From assembly GCA_035647855.1 (NCBI GenBank), contig DASRMP010000028.1, forward strand, positions 1-23,079: DNA of 23,079 bases. Reading direction: 5' to 3'. The stretch comes from JAAZBW01 sp035647855. Lineage in GTDB: Bacteria; Actinomycetota; Actinomycetes; Actinomycetales; Actinomycetaceae. Each line of letters opens with the position of its first letter. Position 1 is the first letter of the stretch. The position numbers were made by a program, and so were the translations under genes. Positions 21,565 to 23,079 of this stretch are shown in pieces. A model generated the notes under the pieces. The model saw only the letters and a program-made list of their open reading frames with translations. It was not told the DNA's origin and did no database searches.

Positions 21565-23079
21565 ATGAAGCCGCTCGATTCACGATTCCTCCGTCACGCC
21601 GGGGCGGCCCGCACCTACGTCTTCTTCACCACCGCGACCGGCATGCTGATCACCGCGCTGATCGTCGCGCAGGTGCTGCTGATCGCGAGCATCGTCGGAC
21701 CCGTAGTGACGGGGGCGGCCGGATGGGCCGAGGTCAGCAGCCTCTGCTGGATCCTCGCCGGAGTGTTCGCGGCTCGCGTTCTGGTCCTGATCGTGCAGGA
21801 GCGATACGCCCACCGCGCCTCCCAGGCCGTCATCACGGAGTTGCGCGGCAAAGTGCTGGACCACTCGGTGGCGCAGGGTCCCCGCTGGCTTGACGGCGCC
21901 CGTTCCGCCGAGGTCGTCACCCTCGCCACCCGCGGCCTGGACGATCTCGGGCCCTACTTCGAGCGGTACCTCCCCCAACTGCTGCTCGCAGTGACGCTCA
22001 CGCCGTCCACCCTGATCGTCCTCTACGTCACGGATCTAACCTCGGGTCTGATCCTCACTCTCGCGATCCCGTTCATCCCGGTCTTCATGTGGCTGGTCGG
22101 GGTGCTGACCGCCTCCTACTCGTCCAAGAGACTCGCCACCATGGACCGCCTCGGTGGCCAGTTGCTCGACCTACTCAGCGGCCTCTCGACCCTCAAGGCC
22201 TTCGGTCGGGAGAAGGGACCCGGTGCCCGTGTCCGCGCCCTCGGTGACGCCTTCAACAGCGCCACCCTCGGCACCCTCCGCGTCGCTTTCCTTTCCGGCG
22301 CGATCCTCGAGTTCGTGGCATCGATCTCGGTGGCGCTGGTCGCCGTAGTGGCCGGCATGAGGCTTGTCTACGGCGATGTGGACCTCGCCACCGGGCTGGC
22401 CGCCATCATGCTCGCCCCCGAGGTACTCATGCCGCTCCGGCAGGTGGGCTCCCACTTCCACGCCAGCACCGACGGAATGACTGCCGGCAAGGCCGCCTTC
22501 GCCATCCTCGACCTCCCCGCGCCTGCCCGCGGCACCTCCGCCGCACCAGACCTAACTCGCACCCGCATCCTTCTCAAGGACGTCTCGGTCGCCGCACCCG
22601 GCCGCCACCTGCATGCACCCTCATCCCTGTCAGCGGTGATCGAGCCGGGCACCGTGACCGCGCTCGTCGGCCCCTCGGGGTCCGGCAAGTCCACCACCGG
22701 GCTCGTCCTCCTGGGTCTCCTCCCTCCCGACGGCGGCCGCGTCCAGCTGCAACCCGTGGGCTCCGGGCGCGAGGTCCTCGCGCCGATGGCCGCCGAGCCA
22801 TCGACCCCCGAGCCCCTCGAACTCGCCGACGTCGACCCCGCATCATGGCACGAGCAGATCTCCTGGGTGCCGCAGCGCCCCACGATCCTGCCCGGCACGA
22901 TCGCGCAGAACATCACCGGGAACTTCTCCGGATCGGTTGCCGTGGACGAGCGCCTCGAACGCGCGGCCCGCGCGAGCGGTCTCGCCGCCGTCGTGGACGA
23001 GGCGCCGCAGGGCTGGGAAACGCGGATCGGGCACGGCGGCGTCGAGGTGGGCGGTCGGCTCGTCGAGGATGACGAGGGG
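21565..23079 (+). CDS. cydD: Thiol reductant ABC exporter subunit CydD (3' end missing)
   Basis: The first 505 codons of CydD, which with CydC forms an ABC exporter of cysteine or glutathione needed for cytochrome bd assembly. The ATG at 21565 follows GTGAGGG. The membrane domain occupies about 1-310 (RLGGQLLDLLSGLSTLKAFGRE is the family coupling region). The ATPase domain has Walker A GPSGSGKST (369-377) and the Q-loop WVPQRPTILPGTI (Gln437). The frame stays open to the window end, but after IGHGG (488-492) the sequence is wrong: the LSGGQ signature that should follow is absent. The last 39 bases instead encode Walker B on the opposite strand (see findings). The true C-terminus is not in the window. 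Confidence 0.93.
   Translation, partial: MKPLDSRFLRHAGAARTYVFFTTATGMLITALIVAQVLLIASIVGPVVTGAAGWAEVSSLCWILAGVFAARVLVLIVQERYAHRASQAVITELRGKVLDHSVAQGPRWLDGARSAEVVTLATRGLDDLGPYFERYLPQLLLAVTLTPSTLIVLYVTDLTSGLILTLAIPFIPVFMWLVGVLTASYSSKRLATMDRLGGQLLDLLSGLSTLKAFGREKGPGARVRALGDAFNSATLGTLRVAFLSGAILEFVASISVALVAVVAGMRLVYGDVDLATGLAAIMLAPEVLMPLRQVGSHFHASTDGMTAGKAAFAILDLPAPARGTSAAPDLTRTRILLKDVSVAAPGRHLHAPSSLSAVIEPGTVTALVGPSGSGKSTTGLVLLGLLPPDGGRVQLQPVGSGREVLAPMAAEPSTPEPLELADVDPASWHEQISWVPQRPTILPGTIAQNITGNFSGSVAVDERLERAARASGLAAVVDEAPQGWETRIGHGGVEVGGRLVEDDEG
23035..23079 (-). other. Inverted fragment of the CydD ATPase domain at the window end
   Basis: Read on the minus strand, 23079 to 23041 encodes PLVILDEPTAHLD, the Walker B, catalytic Glu and D-loop of an ABC ATPase, followed by Ala-Ala. 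This belongs about 30 codons downstream on the plus strand of cydD. GGCGGC at 23035-23040 fits both readings and may be the join. It is most likely a fold-back error at a contig end, or less likely a real inversion. Confidence 0.75.

Overview
The window looks like a piece of chromosome from a high-GC actinobacterium (Actinomycetota). The reasons are very GC-rich codon use, frequent GTG starts, apparent leaderless promoters, a large RNase E/G with disordered basic and acidic flanks, and the actinobacterial gene order rne, rplU, rpmA, obg, proB, proA, nadD, rsfS. I cannot fix the genus; an Actinomycetaceae- or Micrococcales-like organism is only a guess. The window seems to be a whole contig: it begins inside a tandem repeat and ends in what looks like a fold-back junction inside cydD.

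Layout. 1-1195 holds no credible gene; it carries three stacked repeat families (a 68-bp inverted-repeat element in 115-bp units, a 21-bp array headed by a 48-bp palindrome, and an array of GGGGAACTT motifs that switches strand midway). 1196-5207 is a copper-type region: thioredoxin (-), a CopB-type P1B ATPase (+) coupled to a DUF488 protein (+), and a 60-residue Cys-rich protein (-). Three CsoR-like palindromes lie upstream of these genes, each overlapping a possible -10 box. 5330-6677 is a two-gene unit of an ArsR/SdpR-type repressor and a tandem SRPBCC (AHSA1) protein. tRNA-Ala(GGC) follows at 6847. 6920-8056 is another gene-poor, repeat-rich stretch between convergent genes.

From 8057 to 18565 everything is on the minus strand and reads, in transcription order: rne, then rplU-rpmA-obg-proB, a repeat insertion, then proA, a 54-residue membrane protein, nadD, a single-pass membrane protein, rsfS and a histidine phosphatase. 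Several neighbours overlap by 1-8 bases, so they are probably co-transcribed. The set couples RNA processing and ribosome biogenesis (RNase E/G, bL21, bL27, Obg, RsfS) with proline and NAD synthesis. proA has its own apparent leaderless promoter next to the repeat that separates it from proB.

18922-23079 (+) is the cytochrome bd oxidase operon cydA-cydB-cydD, with cydD cut by the window end.

The most notable signals are the copper-operator trio that includes the small Cys-rich gene, the inverted intergenic repeat families that share one strand-switching architecture, and the junction at the very end. I did not find a convincing wholly new multi-gene system.
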